From: Lachnospiraceae bacterium
GTDB taxonomy: Bacteria > Bacillota > Clostridia > Lachnospirales > Lachnospiraceae
Reading direction: 5' to 3'
Length of the DNA: 64,000 nucleotides
Assembly (NCBI GenBank): GCA_015057525.1
Contig: SVEE01000005.1
Span: forward strand, 1 to 64,000
Both the position numbers and the translations under genes were made by a program. Shown one piece after another: positions 35,288-44,350 of the stretch. Under the pieces are notes generated by a model. The model saw only the letters and a list, made by a program, of their open reading frames with translations, did no database searches and was not told the DNA's origin. Within the stretch, counting starts at the first letter, position 1; every line of letters starts with the position of its first letter.

Positions 35288-37483
35288 GTGAATAAAAAAA
35301 TTGAAGTTGAACATACAAAAATTAATAACAAAAATATAGTTAATGAACTATTCAGTGAAGCAACACCAATTCTTGACAGGCGAATTTTTCTTACTATATA
35401 TACAAGTAGTCTTATGACTACTTTATTGCTAGCTATTATATGTGTGGCCAGAATCCCATCAACAAATTTAAAGATTGCATCTATTTTATTAGCGATTTTA
35501 ATTTTTACCTTGAGTTATATAACATACTTAAAAAAGAAATACTATATTTCACATTTATTTCCTATAGTTGCAAACTTCTTTGTATTTTTTCCAATTATCT
35601 ATTTTAAGGTAGATGATGATGATTTTTACATAATATGTATGCTCGTATATGCTTTTATGACATCTTTGTTGCTGTATCACCATACAGCCAAATATAAGCT
35701 CGCCATGGATAATGTTAAAAAATATATGCAGGCAAAAAACGAGGAACATGATGAGTTTTACGCAAATGTTAATCACGAGCTTCGTACTCCCCTTCATGTA
35801 ATGATGGGTATGAACGAAATGATTATGCGTGAAAGTAATGTTCCAAATATAACTGAATATGCAATCAATTCCCATAAGGCTGGAGACCATTTACAGACTC
35901 TCATCAACAAGCTTTTAGTGTATTCACAGCTTGGTCCGGGTAAGCATTCTCCTATGAATGTAGAATTTTCTCTCCCAATAATAATTGATACCTACACTAT
36001 GGGTTTCAAAAAAAGTAGTTCTCAGCAAGGAATAAATTTTGTAATAAATATTATTCCCACCTTACCAGATACACTTATAGGTGACAACATACTCTTACGA
36101 CAGGTTATATATAATTTAACCACAGGAATGTTTAATATATCAGACACAGGAACTGTTACCAGCAATTTTTTCTGGGACAGAAACAATGACCAACAGGGAG
36201 TCTTGCATTTTGACATAAGTGTATCAGATGTAGATATAACTGATTCCGATTACGACAACACAGAGCTAGATTTAAAAACTATAGGTGATATTCTTGATAT
36301 TATGAATGGTTCCCTTAAGTTAACTCGTCATGGTGAAACAGGCTCACAAATAAAGGTTTATATGCCATTTGACACCAACCAACATCAGCATATAAGTAAA
36401 TCCACATCTTATGAATATAACACTAATGATGCAGACTTCACCGCATCTAATGCAAGAATACTAATCGTAGATGACACCGAGATGAATATTAAGGTTTTCT
36501 CCCTACTTTTAAAAAGAAGCCTAATAAAAATAGACTCCGCCCTCAATGGCTATGATGCATTAAAGCTTATATCCCAAAATAAATACCATATGATATTTAT
36601 TGATTATATGATGCCTGGTATGAATGGAGCCGAATTATACGAACAAATAAAACAAAATCATCCTAACGTTATTGAAACAACACCTATATTTGCAATTTCT
36701 GCAAATACAGCTACTGAAACCAGAGAGACATTACTTTCTCTTGGTTTTGACGGATATCTTCCAAAACCCATTGAAAGTAGCCAACTTGACTACATAATCA
36801 AAACAAATCTGACTCAGGACCTGGTTGATACTATTGAAAAATCTATTTCAAATTCAGGTAACAGTCACAATTATGAGAATTTCACTAACATACTATCCAA
36901 CTATGATATTGACATGTCATCAGGCTTAAAATACATGAACAATGATATAGTACAATATGCAAATGTTGCAGAACTAATTGTAAAGAATTATCCAAAGACT
37001 CATACACACATTGAATCACTATATGCCCAGGGAAATATAAAAGACTTTGGTATATCAGTTCATGCCTTAAAAGGTAATGCAAAATACATAGGTGCAACTA
37101 CTCTATACAATATTGCATATACTTTAGAAACAAGATCAGGAATGAATGAAGAAAAATTTATTGAACTTTCTCTCCCACTGCTATATTATGAATGGAGAAA
37201 GGTAATTAATGGATTAACATTATTTTTAAAAGATTACTCTCAATCAGAATATGCCACTTCTAATATATCTGAATATGAAAGTATAAACACCGAGAGTTAT
37301 CTCGAACAGCTTATTGACTACGTAGACGATTTACATCCAGAACCGGCAATCAAACTAATCCAAAAAGTTATAGACCAGCATATTGCTGTGGAACAAGAAG
37401 ATAAGCTACAGAGCATCATAGATTATCTTGAGGATTTTGAATACGAACGCGCAATGGATATACTAAAGGAGATGAATTTATGA
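35288..37483 (+). CDS. Hybrid sensor protein with HisKA, degraded ATPase, receiver and HPt domains
   Basis: A 731-residue membrane protein. It has four or more membrane helices (about 35-130), a HisKA helix with His163 (NVNHELRTPLHVMM), a poorly conserved ATPase-like region (about 250-360), a receiver (Asp439 in FIDYMMPGMNG, Lys493 in LPKPI) and a C-terminal HPt domain (His592 in SVHALKGNAKYIGA). The ATPase region lacks the usual N-box asparagine pattern (it reads NLTTGMFN) and has no DxGxG or GLGL motif, so autophosphorylation is doubtful. The start is a GTG behind GAGG. It overlaps the regulator gene by 4 nt. Confidence 0.85.
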   Translation: MNKKIEVEHTKINNKNIVNELFSEATPILDRRIFLTIYTSSLMTTLLLAIICVARIPSTNLKIASILLAILIFTLSYITYLKKKYYISHLFPIVANFFVFFPIIYFKVDDDDFYIICMLVYAFMTSLLLYHHTAKYKLAMDNVKKYMQAKNEEHDEFYANVNHELRTPLHVMMGMNEMIMRESNVPNITEYAINSHKAGDHLQTLINKLLVYSQLGPGKHSPMNVEFSLPIIIDTYTMGFKKSSSQQGINFVINIIPTLPDTLIGDNILLRQVIYNLTTGMFNISDTGTVTSNFFWDRNNDQQGVLHFDISVSDVDITDSDYDNTELDLKTIGDILDIMNGSLKLTRHGETGSQIKVYMPFDTNQHQHISKSTSYEYNTNDADFTASNARILIVDDTEMNIKVFSLLLKRSLIKIDSALNGYDALKLISQNKYHMIFIDYMMPGMNGAELYEQIKQNHPNVIETTPIFAISANTATETRETLLSLGFDGYLPKPIESSQLDYIIKTNLTQDLVDTIEKSISNSGNSHNYENFTNILSNYDIDMSSGLKYMNNDIVQYANVAELIVKNYPKTHTHIESLYAQGNIKDFGISVHALKGNAKYIGATTLYNIAYTLETRSGMNEEKFIELSLPLLYYEWRKVINGLTLFLKDYSQSEYATSNISEYESINTESYLEQLIDYVDDLHPEPAIKLIQKVIDQHIAVEQEDKLQSIIDYLEDFEYERAMDILKEMNL

Positions 37484-38124
37484 ATCAAAAATCCAGACTA
37501 ATGATTATCGATGACGATGTTTCTCTATTAAAAACAGTAGAACATATTTTAATTGAACAGGGTTATATTGTAAGTCTCGCAAAATCAGGTAAACAGGCTA
37601 TATCTGCCATAGAAAAAGGCAATATTCCTGATTTAATCCTACTTGATATTGCAATGCCGGAAATGGACGGCTACGCTACCTTTAATGCTATCAAGCAGTT
37701 ACACAATATACCTATTATATTCCTTACAAGCTTAGAAAACATGCAGGCCGAACTTACTGGTCTTGAGCTTGGGGCTATTGATTACATAACAAAACCATTT
37801 GTAACTGATATTCTCCTTGCGCGAATCAAAAATCATCTGAGAAACATTTACAGATATGCGCCAATCCAAGAAAGTACTGCTGCTATCGGTGAAACTGATA
37901 AACTCACAGTTACACTTGATCGTTCTAAACTCGATAATATGAAGGCTCTCCTTACTGAATCCGAATATAAGGTGGGCAAAATGATAGCTCTCGGATATTC
38001 CAATCAGGAAATAGCCTCTGAGCTTAACTATTCATACAGCTATGTAAAGAAAATAGCATATAGAATATTTGACAAGCTACAAATTAGCAAAAGGCACGAA
38101 CTTAGACCTTATTTTACAAAATAA
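37480..38124 (+). CDS. Response regulator with LuxR-type DNA-binding domain
   Basis: A 214-residue regulator. The receiver carries the acidic pocket IDDD, the phospho-acceptor Asp56 (LLDIAMPEMDGY) and Lys105 (YITKPF). The C-terminal helix-turn-helix (LTESEYKVGKMIALGYSNQE followed by IASELNYSYSYVKKIAYRIF) is LuxR/NarL-like. Its ATG overlaps the sensor stop (ATGA), so the two are translated together. The sensor's HPt domain is the likely phosphate donor or sink. Confidence 0.92.
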   Translation: MNQKSRLMIIDDDVSLLKTVEHILIEQGYIVSLAKSGKQAISAIEKGNIPDLILLDIAMPEMDGYATFNAIKQLHNIPIIFLTSLENMQAELTGLELGAIDYITKPFVTDILLARIKNHLRNIYRYAPIQESTAAIGETDKLTVTLDRSKLDNMKALLTESEYKVGKMIALGYSNQEIASELNYSYSYVKKIAYRIFDKLQISKRHELRPYFTK

Positions 38125-38127
38125 AAA

Positions 38128-38168
38128 ACAGCCAGTCTATTACCTGTATCAAGGTAATAAACTGGCTT
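38128..38168. terminator. Bidirectional terminator
   Basis: Stem AGCCAGT-CT-ATTACCT with AGGTAAT-AA-ACTGGCT, A6 before and T4 after. It serves the regulator gene and the convergent typA. Confidence 0.85.
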
Positions 38169-38174
38169 TTATAT

Positions 38175-40013
38175 TTATTGATTCTGCATAGCTCTTTTAG
38201 CTCTCATACGCATTGTAGGGTCGAGTATTTTCTTTCTGATACGTATAGTTTTAGGAGTTATCTCTAAAAGCTCATCTGTATCAATAAAGTCAAGTGCCTG
38301 TTCCAAGCTTAATATTCTAGGTGGAGTAAGCTTAAGTGCTTCGTCTGAACCAGATGCTCTTGTATTAGTAAGCTGTTTCTTCTTACATACATTAACCTCT
38401 ATATCCTCTGAACGTCCACACTGACCTACAACCATACCACCATATACCTGTTCACCAGGTCCAATAAAAAGTGTACCTCTCTCCTGAGCATTGAAAAGTC
38501 CGTAGGTAATCGACTCACCTGACTCAAATGCAATAAGTGAGCCTTGGCTTCTATACATCATATCTCCCTTATATGGCTGATATCCATCGAAAATAGTATT
38601 TATAATACCATTTCCCTTAGTTGCTGTAAGAAAATCACCTCTAAATCCAATAAGACCACGAGATGGTATTGAAAACTCAAGTCTTGTTGTACCTGTTCCT
38701 GTAGGAGCCATGCCCTGAAGCTCACCCTTACGATTATTAAGCATATTTATAACTGTACCTGAAAATTCATCTGGTACATCAATTACAGCTATTTCAAAAG
38801 GCTCAAGTTTCTTTCCTTTTTCGTCTTCCTTGTAAATAACCTCTGCCTTACTAACAGCAAACTCATAACCCTCACGACGCATATTCTCAATGAGAACTGA
38901 TAAGTGAAGTTCTCCACGTCCTGAAACCTTAAAGCTCTCTGTTGTATCTGTTTCCTCAACCCTGAGAGATACATCTGTATTTAATTCTCTAAAAAGTCTA
39001 TCTCTCAAATGTCTTGAAGTTACAAACTTACCATCTTTACCTGCAAGAGGCGAATCATTTACCATAAAATGCATTGCAATTGTTGGCTCAGATATTTTTT
39101 GGAATGGAATTGGGTCAGGATTCTCAGGTGAACAGATTGTATCTCCAATCTTAATATCAGCAATACCTGATATAGCGACAATAGAACCAACTCCTGCCTC
39201 ATTAACTTCAACTTTATTGAGACCTTCAAACTCATAAAGCTTACCAATCTTAATCTTTAGCTTTCTGTCATGCTCATGATCATTTACAATAATCGCTTCC
39301 TGATTAAGCTTAATTGTTCCGTTGTCTACCTTACCAACACCTATTCTACCAACATATTCATTATAATCAATAGTGCTTATAAGAATCTGAGTTCCAGCAT
39401 CAGGGTCACCCTCTGGAGCAGGAATAGAATTAATTATAGTCTCAAAAAGAGGCTTCATATCTGTTCCTCTCTCATCAACAGAAAGTGATGCAAAACCTGA
39501 CTTTGCAGATGCATAAACAAACGGACAATCAAGCTGCTTGTCATTTGCATCAAGCTCGAGCAAAAGCTCAAGAACTTCCTCTTCTACCTCTTCTGGTCTT
39601 GCCTCTGGTCTATCTATCTTATTTATACAAACGATTACATTTAAATCAAGTTCAAGAGCCTTCTTAAGAACAAACTTAGTCTGTGGCATAGCACCTTCAA
39701 ATGCATCTACCACTAAAATAACTCCGTTAACCATCTTAAGAACACGTTCAACCTCACCACCAAAATCAGCATGTCCCGGTGTATCAATAATATTAATCTT
39801 AGTTGTTCCGTAAGTTACAGCAGTATTCTTTGAAAGAATTGTGATTCCTCTTTCTCTTTCAATATCATTTGAGTCCATTACTCTCTCTGCAACTTCCTGA
39901 TTCTCACGAAAAACTCCACTTTGCTTCAAAAGTTCGTCTACTAATGTTGTTTTACCATGGTCAACATGAGCAATAATTGCTATGTTTCTTACATCTTCTC
40001 TTGTTATCTTCAT
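38175..40013 (-). CDS. typA: Translational GTPase TypA/BipA
   Basis: A 612-residue ribosome-associated GTPase related to EF-G, involved in ribosome assembly and stress or cold adaptation. G1 is AHVDHGKTTLVDELL, G2 ERERGITILSKNTAV, G3 DTPGHADFGGEVERVL, G4 NKID. Domains III and V and the unique C-terminal domain are complete. GAGG precedes the ATG by 8 nt. It is monocistronic. Confidence 0.98.
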   Translation of the reverse strand: MKITREDVRNIAIIAHVDHGKTTLVDELLKQSGVFRENQEVAERVMDSNDIERERGITILSKNTAVTYGTTKINIIDTPGHADFGGEVERVLKMVNGVILVVDAFEGAMPQTKFVLKKALELDLNVIVCINKIDRPEARPEEVEEEVLELLLELDANDKQLDCPFVYASAKSGFASLSVDERGTDMKPLFETIINSIPAPEGDPDAGTQILISTIDYNEYVGRIGVGKVDNGTIKLNQEAIIVNDHEHDRKLKIKIGKLYEFEGLNKVEVNEAGVGSIVAISGIADIKIGDTICSPENPDPIPFQKISEPTIAMHFMVNDSPLAGKDGKFVTSRHLRDRLFRELNTDVSLRVEETDTTESFKVSGRGELHLSVLIENMRREGYEFAVSKAEVIYKEDEKGKKLEPFEIAVIDVPDEFSGTVINMLNNRKGELQGMAPTGTGTTRLEFSIPSRGLIGFRGDFLTATKGNGIINTIFDGYQPYKGDMMYRSQGSLIAFESGESITYGLFNAQERGTLFIGPGEQVYGGMVVGQCGRSEDIEVNVCKKKQLTNTRASGSDEALKLTPPRILSLEQALDFIDTDELLEITPKTIRIRKKILDPTMRMRAKRAMQNQ

Positions 40014-40151
40014 AATATAACCTCTTTTTCATCACAAGATAAATGCAATTCACCATAAGACGAATTGCATTATTTTTTCAAACTGTGTAATTGTAGCACA
40101 GTGTTATTAAGTTTTCAACAATATTTATTTACCTAATTGATATTATTCCAA

Positions 40152-40610
40152 TTATCGATTTCTATACAGACTTATCAAATTATATACCATAGGTCCAAAG
40201 ATACATATAAGCTCGAACGCCAAGAACCACACTGGTAATGGTTTTCCTATTGATATGAAAACTGTAATCATGGTAAATGATAACACCATTACGAATTTGA
40301 TGGTTACAAGCATTCTTTTTATTATTGCATATACTCTCGCACTATTTTCAGGTGTAACCTTAACGCCTGTATTCCACGCCCCAGGAATAGCCTCAATGAA
40401 AGCCATCATTCCGTATAAAAGCCACGAAAAGATAGGCATAATAATGATTTCAACTTTATCTCCCATTCGGTCTATCTCTCCCCCTGCATTGAAATGCATA
40501 GGAACTTCATCAGGTATATTATCCCAAGTAACAATAAGCCATACAATTGTACCTACTAACATCACAAGACATAAAATATTTATGATTCTATATATTATCT
40601 TTTTATTCAT
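40152..40610 (-). CDS. DUF1648 family membrane protein
   Basis: A 152-residue protein with four predicted membrane helices. The motif IPDEVPMHFNAGGEIDRMG is the DUF1648 signature, found in SdpI-like immunity and other small membrane proteins. It is the last gene of a probable PadR-led membrane operon and lies 14 bp after the preceding gene. Function unknown; a signal-transducing or immunity-like role is speculative. Confidence 0.88.
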   Translation of the reverse strand: MNKKIIYRIINILCLVMLVGTIVWLIVTWDNIPDEVPMHFNAGGEIDRMGDKVEIIIMPIFSWLLYGMMAFIEAIPGAWNTGVKVTPENSARVYAIIKRMLVTIKFVMVLSFTMITVFISIGKPLPVWFLAFELICIFGPMVYNLISLYRNR

Positions 40611-40624
40611 ATGTATAACCTCCG

Positions 40625-40948
40625 CTATTCCTTATATTTTTTCTCCACAAAAATATATATGACACAAATTGCTATTGCAAGAAACATACTTCCTAGAATA
40701 GATAACACTATCAAAGGCGAATTTTGTCCGCCAAATATGAGGGGCAAACCTAAAAGAAGCATTCCAACAGCAAAGAAAAACCATATTTTTGCAACCGCTC
40801 TGTTATATGCCTTTACATTTTTTACCTTAGGGGGCTCAGCCTGTGCCCAAAAGCCCATAGGTTCTTTTTTATTCCATGCAATTATCCCTATAACCACAAA
40901 TAATAGCGAGCATAATGCCCAGATTACAAAGCCTATTATTCTTCCCAT
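40625..40948 (-). CDS. Small three-helix membrane protein (unknown)
   Basis: A 107-residue protein with about three hydrophobic helices: near the N-terminus, around WFFFAVGMLLLGLPLIFGG, and near the C-terminus. It ends in a lysine-rich tail. No family is named with confidence. The ATG at 40948 is preferred over 40954 because AAAGGAG is 8 nt upstream of the former. It sits between the DUF1700-type gene and the DUF1648 gene, and all are likely co-transcribed. Confidence 0.78.
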   Translation of the reverse strand: MGRIIGFVIWALCSLLFVVIGIIAWNKKEPMGFWAQAEPPKVKNVKAYNRAVAKIWFFFAVGMLLLGLPLIFGGQNSPLIVLSILGSMFLAIAICVIYIFVEKKYKE

Positions 40949-40968
40949 AAACATTCTCCTTTCATAAT

Positions 40969-41838
40969 CTACATCATATATAATCCAACAATCAACCTAC
41001 TGGCATCATACATAATCGTATAGGTTACACCAATATTCTCATACATAGTTTTTATTTGCACAACTGTAAAGTTTTGTCCATTTTGGACAACCTCCTGAGT
41101 AAATATATTGCCTATAGACTCAAGCTCTCCCCAATCCTCACACAAGTAATTTTTAGCTTCCTGCATATATTCTTTAGTCATATACTGTTTCATCTCATCT
41201 GCACAATATTCATCACACAATGTTTCGTAATCATCAATTGAAACTAAATTAATAATCTCTTCACTTATAATTTCTTTCCAGTTTTCATCAGTTATCTCCA
41301 CAGTTGTTTCATTATTTTGACTTATTGAAATATCATCTCTTATAAAAAATATTATTCCAAAGCTAACCATTAAAATAATAATTGCAACCATATTTTTAAT
41401 CTTATGTTTAGAAGCAAAATATATATTAGTTATAATAAATAAAACAACTGTTAAAATATATAACCAAAATGGTTCTTTAATCTTACCTGCAAAAAAGACT
41501 GATATGGGACCATCCGAATTCACAAAAGATATTGCTCCTGCCTCTGGAAGTGCTATCATGCATACAACAGAAGTAATAAAAGCAATCACTACAATAACAG
41601 TTAGTAAAATTCCTATTATATCCTTCTTTAATAATAAGTTTTCATCTGTATTCTCAATTATATTTTTTATGATTTCTTCAATATCGCCTTGGTTTTCTAC
41701 AGCCTCTTCCTCTGTCATTCCATTTTCAATCATATCAGATATAATCTCATCATAATCATTTATATATTTATCTCTTTCTGTTTTAACAAGCTTACTTAAC
41801 CCCTTACATAAGCTTTTTAAAAATTGATTTTTATTCAT
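40969..41838 (-). CDS. DUF1700-like membrane protein with C-terminal DUF3887-like domain
   Basis: A 289-residue protein. Residues 1-68 (FLKSLCKGLSKLVKTERDKY followed by INDYDEIISDM and the TEEEAV segment) match the DUF1700 start, normally found next to PadR regulators. Three membrane helices follow (about 74-168), and then an extracellular domain (about 190-289) with MTKEYMQEAKNYLCEDWGEL and FTVVQIKTMYEN, resembling DUF3887. It overlaps padR by 8 nt. It is probably the main target of PadR control, perhaps acting at the membrane; the function is not established. Confidence 0.82.
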   Translation of the reverse strand: MNKNQFLKSLCKGLSKLVKTERDKYINDYDEIISDMIENGMTEEEAVENQGDIEEIIKNIIENTDENLLLKKDIIGILLTVIVVIAFITSVVCMIALPEAGAISFVNSDGPISVFFAGKIKEPFWLYILTVVLFIITNIYFASKHKIKNMVAIIILMVSFGIIFFIRDDISISQNNETTVEITDENWKEIISEEIINLVSIDDYETLCDEYCADEMKQYMTKEYMQEAKNYLCEDWGELESIGNIFTQEVVQNGQNFTVVQIKTMYENIGVTYTIMYDASRLIVGLYMM

Positions 41839-42148
41839 CTAAATCCCCTCCTGTAATAAAATCGAACACACGAAGCATCTTAATTTTATCAGCTTTAAAT
41901 TCATTCAAAGAATCATAGCCTATATCTGTAATTGAATAATATTTTCTAATTCGGTTGTTATGCTCTGTGTTGTACGATTCAACCTTGTGCTCAGACTCTA
42001 ATCTTCGTAAAATCGGATACAAGGTGGACTCAGATATATCTATATATTCAGAAACATCCTTAATTATCTGATATCCGTATGAATCTTCTTTACGCAATGC
42101 AGCAAGAACACATAATTCAAGCAATCCTTTTCGTAATTGAACATCCAT
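41831..42148 (-). CDS. PadR-family transcriptional repressor
   Basis: A 105-residue winged-helix regulator. MDVQLRKGLLELCVLAALRK, DSYGYQIIKDVSEYIDISES and STLYPILRRLESEHKVES are PadR signatures. It is the first gene of the padR-DUF1700-DUF1648 operon. A promoter with an inverted repeat over the -10 box lies immediately upstream, fitting autorepression. GGGAGG precedes the ATG. Confidence 0.95.
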   Translation of the reverse strand: MDVQLRKGLLELCVLAALRKEDSYGYQIIKDVSEYIDISESTLYPILRRLESEHKVESYNTEHNNRIRKYYSITDIGYDSLNEFKADKIKMLRVFDFITGGDLDE

Positions 42149-42168
42149 ATCAACACCTCCCTATGCAC

Positions 42169-42200
42169 AATACTATACAATACATAGTATTATGTGTCAA
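42169..42200 (-). promoter_or_regulatory. padR promoter with overlapping palindromic operator
   Basis: On the minus strand, TTGACA (42195-42200) and TATAGT (42172-42177) are 17 bp apart. The inverted repeat AATACTAT-N7-ATAGTATT (42169-42191) covers the -10 box and part of the spacer, a good position for autorepression by PadR. Confidence 0.75.
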
Positions 42201-42220
42201 GGGGTATTGCATAAATTATT

Positions 42221-42464
42221 ATGCCAAGTGGTTGGATGACAATTTGGTATGGGAGTTTGTACATAATATATAAATTAGCAGACATTTTGACTGCGTTCTT
42301 AGCGACTGGCGAAATCCACCAGTTACTTAAGACTTAGGCTCGAAGGCATTCCTGAGAGTCTTAGTCGTAGTTACTGATTAGTTTGTCAGCGCGTTGCAGT
42401 TGTCTGCTAATTTAATATTATATACAAGTTCCTGCACCAATTTGTTCATCCAACCACTTGGCAT
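42221..42464. mobile_element. MITE-like element with 64-bp terminal inverted repeats
   Basis: The left arm (42221-42284, starting ATGCCAAGTGGTTGGATGA) and right arm (42401-42464) are imperfect inverted copies of equal length, identical over the outer 19 bases and over the inner AAATTAGCAGACA. The 116-bp interior has its own hairpins (ACTGG...CCAGT and TAAGAC...GTCTTA). No transposase frame is present. A clear target-site duplication is not visible. Alternatively it could be a structured RNA. Confidence 0.75.
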
Positions 42465-42476
42465 AGAATTCAAAAA

Positions 42477-42508
42477 AAAACCGCCGTGGAACATCCACGA
42501 CGGTTTTG
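42477..42508 (-). terminator. Terminator of the AIM24 gene pair
   Basis: Stem AAAACCGCCGTGG with CCACGACGGTTTT (one mismatch), loop AACAT, followed by TTTTTTT on the minus strand, 12 bp after the stop. Confidence 0.88.
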
Positions 42509-42519
42509 ATTATATGTAT

Positions 42520-43410
42520 TTAGTTAAAGAAATCTAATACCTTAGATACAGCCTGAATTGTATCAACTGCATCATTTTGTGCCCCAGGTGTACCTGTCTG
42601 GCCTGTAGATGCATTCTCAGTTGGAGCTGTCTGACCTGCCGAAGGAACTAATGTAGACTTAACAGGAGCCATCCAAACCTTACCTGTACCTCTGTATACA
42701 TTAACAAGACCTTCTTTAGATAAAGCTGAGCCAACTAAGCTCTTGCCAGATTTTTCTACTGTAAATTCAAGACTGCCTGACCATGCTATAGCCATATTTC
42801 CATCAATCTTTAACACATCATTCTGAAGATTAATTTCAAAAAGTTCTTCCTTTGGAACTATACTTTCTAATGCACAAATACCTGCACCATTAAGGCTTAA
42901 GTTAAATAATCCTTCTCCGCCAAATACTGCAGATGAAACATTGGTTCTTGCAACAACCTTCTGCTGAAGTGAGCTATCACAAGCAAGGAAAAGTCCATCA
43001 TCAAGAACGATTGAGCCACCCCATTCTGCTACATCTGTAAGGAGAATATGTCTGAATGTAGGCTCAAGCATCATCTGACCATATCCAGTGTACTCTGGCT
43101 TAATAGCACTTTCATTAGTTACAACTGATGAAGCTAACTTACCAAAGAAATCACCTATACCTTTAACACCCGTAGCGGCATTGACATTACCACTCATCCA
43201 CTGCATTGCGCCAGCCTGAACTGTATAGCCATTGCCATTAAGATTAAGAAGTAACTGTCGCTTATTAACTTTCATCTTAGAGCAATAATACTCTATCTTA
43301 GATGTATCTGCAGTAACACTCATATCCTTCTTGTACTGAACAACAGTCATTCCGCCCATCTGTGCAACTGCTTCTGCATTACCACTATTAAATAAACTTT
43401 GATATACCAT
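42520..43410 (-). CDS. AIM24 family protein (second copy, with C-terminal extension)
   Basis: A 296-residue protein of the AIM24/TIGR00266 family. It shows the repeated beta-rich core with KPEYTGYGQMMLEPTFRHIL, LDDGLFLACDSSLQQKV, GGEGLFNLSLNGAGICALES and NMAIAWSGSLEFTVEKS. A low-complexity tail of about 45 residues (SAGQTAPTENASTGQTGTPG and onward) is absent from the upstream paralogue. The role of bacterial AIM24 proteins is unknown; a membrane- or envelope-associated role is sometimes proposed. It lies 13 bp after the first copy, with an AAGGAGG site. Confidence 0.93.
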   Translation of the reverse strand: MVYQSLFNSGNAEAVAQMGGMTVVQYKKDMSVTADTSKIEYYCSKMKVNKRQLLLNLNGNGYTVQAGAMQWMSGNVNAATGVKGIGDFFGKLASSVVTNESAIKPEYTGYGQMMLEPTFRHILLTDVAEWGGSIVLDDGLFLACDSSLQQKVVARTNVSSAVFGGEGLFNLSLNGAGICALESIVPKEELFEINLQNDVLKIDGNMAIAWSGSLEFTVEKSGKSLVGSALSKEGLVNVYRGTGKVWMAPVKSTLVPSAGQTAPTENASTGQTGTPGAQNDAVDTIQAVSKVLDFFN

Positions 43411-43423
43411 AAGCTACCTCCTT

Positions 43424-44182
43424 TTACTTCTCAGTAGGAGCCATAAGTATAGAACCTGTACCACGATATACGTTAACAAGTCCTTCACCTGATGCAGCTG
43501 AACCGATTAAGCTCTTAGTAGACTTCTCTACAGTAAACTCTAAGCTTCCTGACCATGCTATAGCCATATTTCCATCAATCTTAACAACATCATCCTGAAG
43601 ATTGAACTGAATTAATTCTTCCTGTGGAACTGGACTTTCAAGTACTGCAATACCCTGACCCATAAGAGATAAGTTGAATAAACCTTCTCCACCTAATACT
43701 GCTGATGAAATATTTGAACGTCCAACAACCTTATGCTGAAGAGTACTATCCGATGCAAGGAAAAGACCATCCTGAAGAACAATTGAACCCCACTGTGCTA
43801 CATCAAGCATAATAATATGTTTGTATGTAGGCTCAAGCATAAGCATACCCTGACCTGAGTATTCTGGCTTAACAGCTGACTCTCCTGTCACTGCACCGCC
43901 AACCATCTTGCCAAGGAAGTTACCCACACCCTTAACGCCTGATGACATATTTACATTACCAAGCATCCACTGCATAGCACCTGACTGTACAGTACATCCT
44001 GTGTTATTCAACTCTACTAAGACCTGTCTTTTTCTTACATTCATTTCTGAAGCAAAATAAGCTGTCTCTGCAGTAAAAGGAGACACTGAAAGATCCTTCT
44101 CGTGTTCAAAAACCTTGTACTGACCTAACTGGCTAATACACTTCATATTATTGTTGTCATAAAAATTACCAATCTGAAACAT
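43424..44182 (-). CDS. AIM24 family protein (first copy)
   Basis: A 252-residue paralogue of the next gene with the same core motifs: KPEYSGQGMLMLEPTYKHII, LQDGLFLASDSTLQHKVVGR, GGEGLFNLSLMGQGIAVLES and NMAIAWSGSLEFTVEKS. It lacks the C-terminal tail. No signal peptide or membrane helix is seen. It is first in a two-gene operon; GGGAGGG precedes the ATG. High mutual similarity suggests a local duplication, perhaps forming a hetero-oligomer. Confidence 0.93.
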   Translation of the reverse strand: MFQIGNFYDNNNMKCISQLGQYKVFEHEKDLSVSPFTAETAYFASEMNVRKRQVLVELNNTGCTVQSGAMQWMLGNVNMSSGVKGVGNFLGKMVGGAVTGESAVKPEYSGQGMLMLEPTYKHIIMLDVAQWGSIVLQDGLFLASDSTLQHKVVGRSNISSAVLGGEGLFNLSLMGQGIAVLESPVPQEELIQFNLQDDVVKIDGNMAIAWSGSLEFTVEKSTKSLIGSAASGEGLVNVYRGTGSILMAPTEK

Positions 44183-44350
44183 TTTAACCCTCCCATAATA
44201 TATATTTATTTGATATTTCCTTAGTATCTTATTGCAGTTTTTACATAATAAGAACCAAGTGAATAATCAATTTAAATTATATCACTTGGCTCGAATTTTG
44301 TCATTTATTATATTTAAACTTTAAACATTATTTTGACAAATAGTTGAAAT

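Larger units (their letters stand above)
42149..42519. other. 371-bp intergenic region between padR and the AIM24 genes
   Basis: No protein gene is supported here. It contains the padR promoter/operator (42169-42200), a 244-bp element with 64-bp terminal inverted repeats (42221-42464) and the terminator of the AIM24 gene pair (42477-42508). Confidence 0.8.

Noticed and set aside
40046-40075. Hairpin AATGCAATTC...GAATTGCATT between typA and the DUF1648 gene as a terminator
   Set aside because: It is a good inverted repeat but no T-tract follows on the minus strand; it could be a leader hairpin. Not called.
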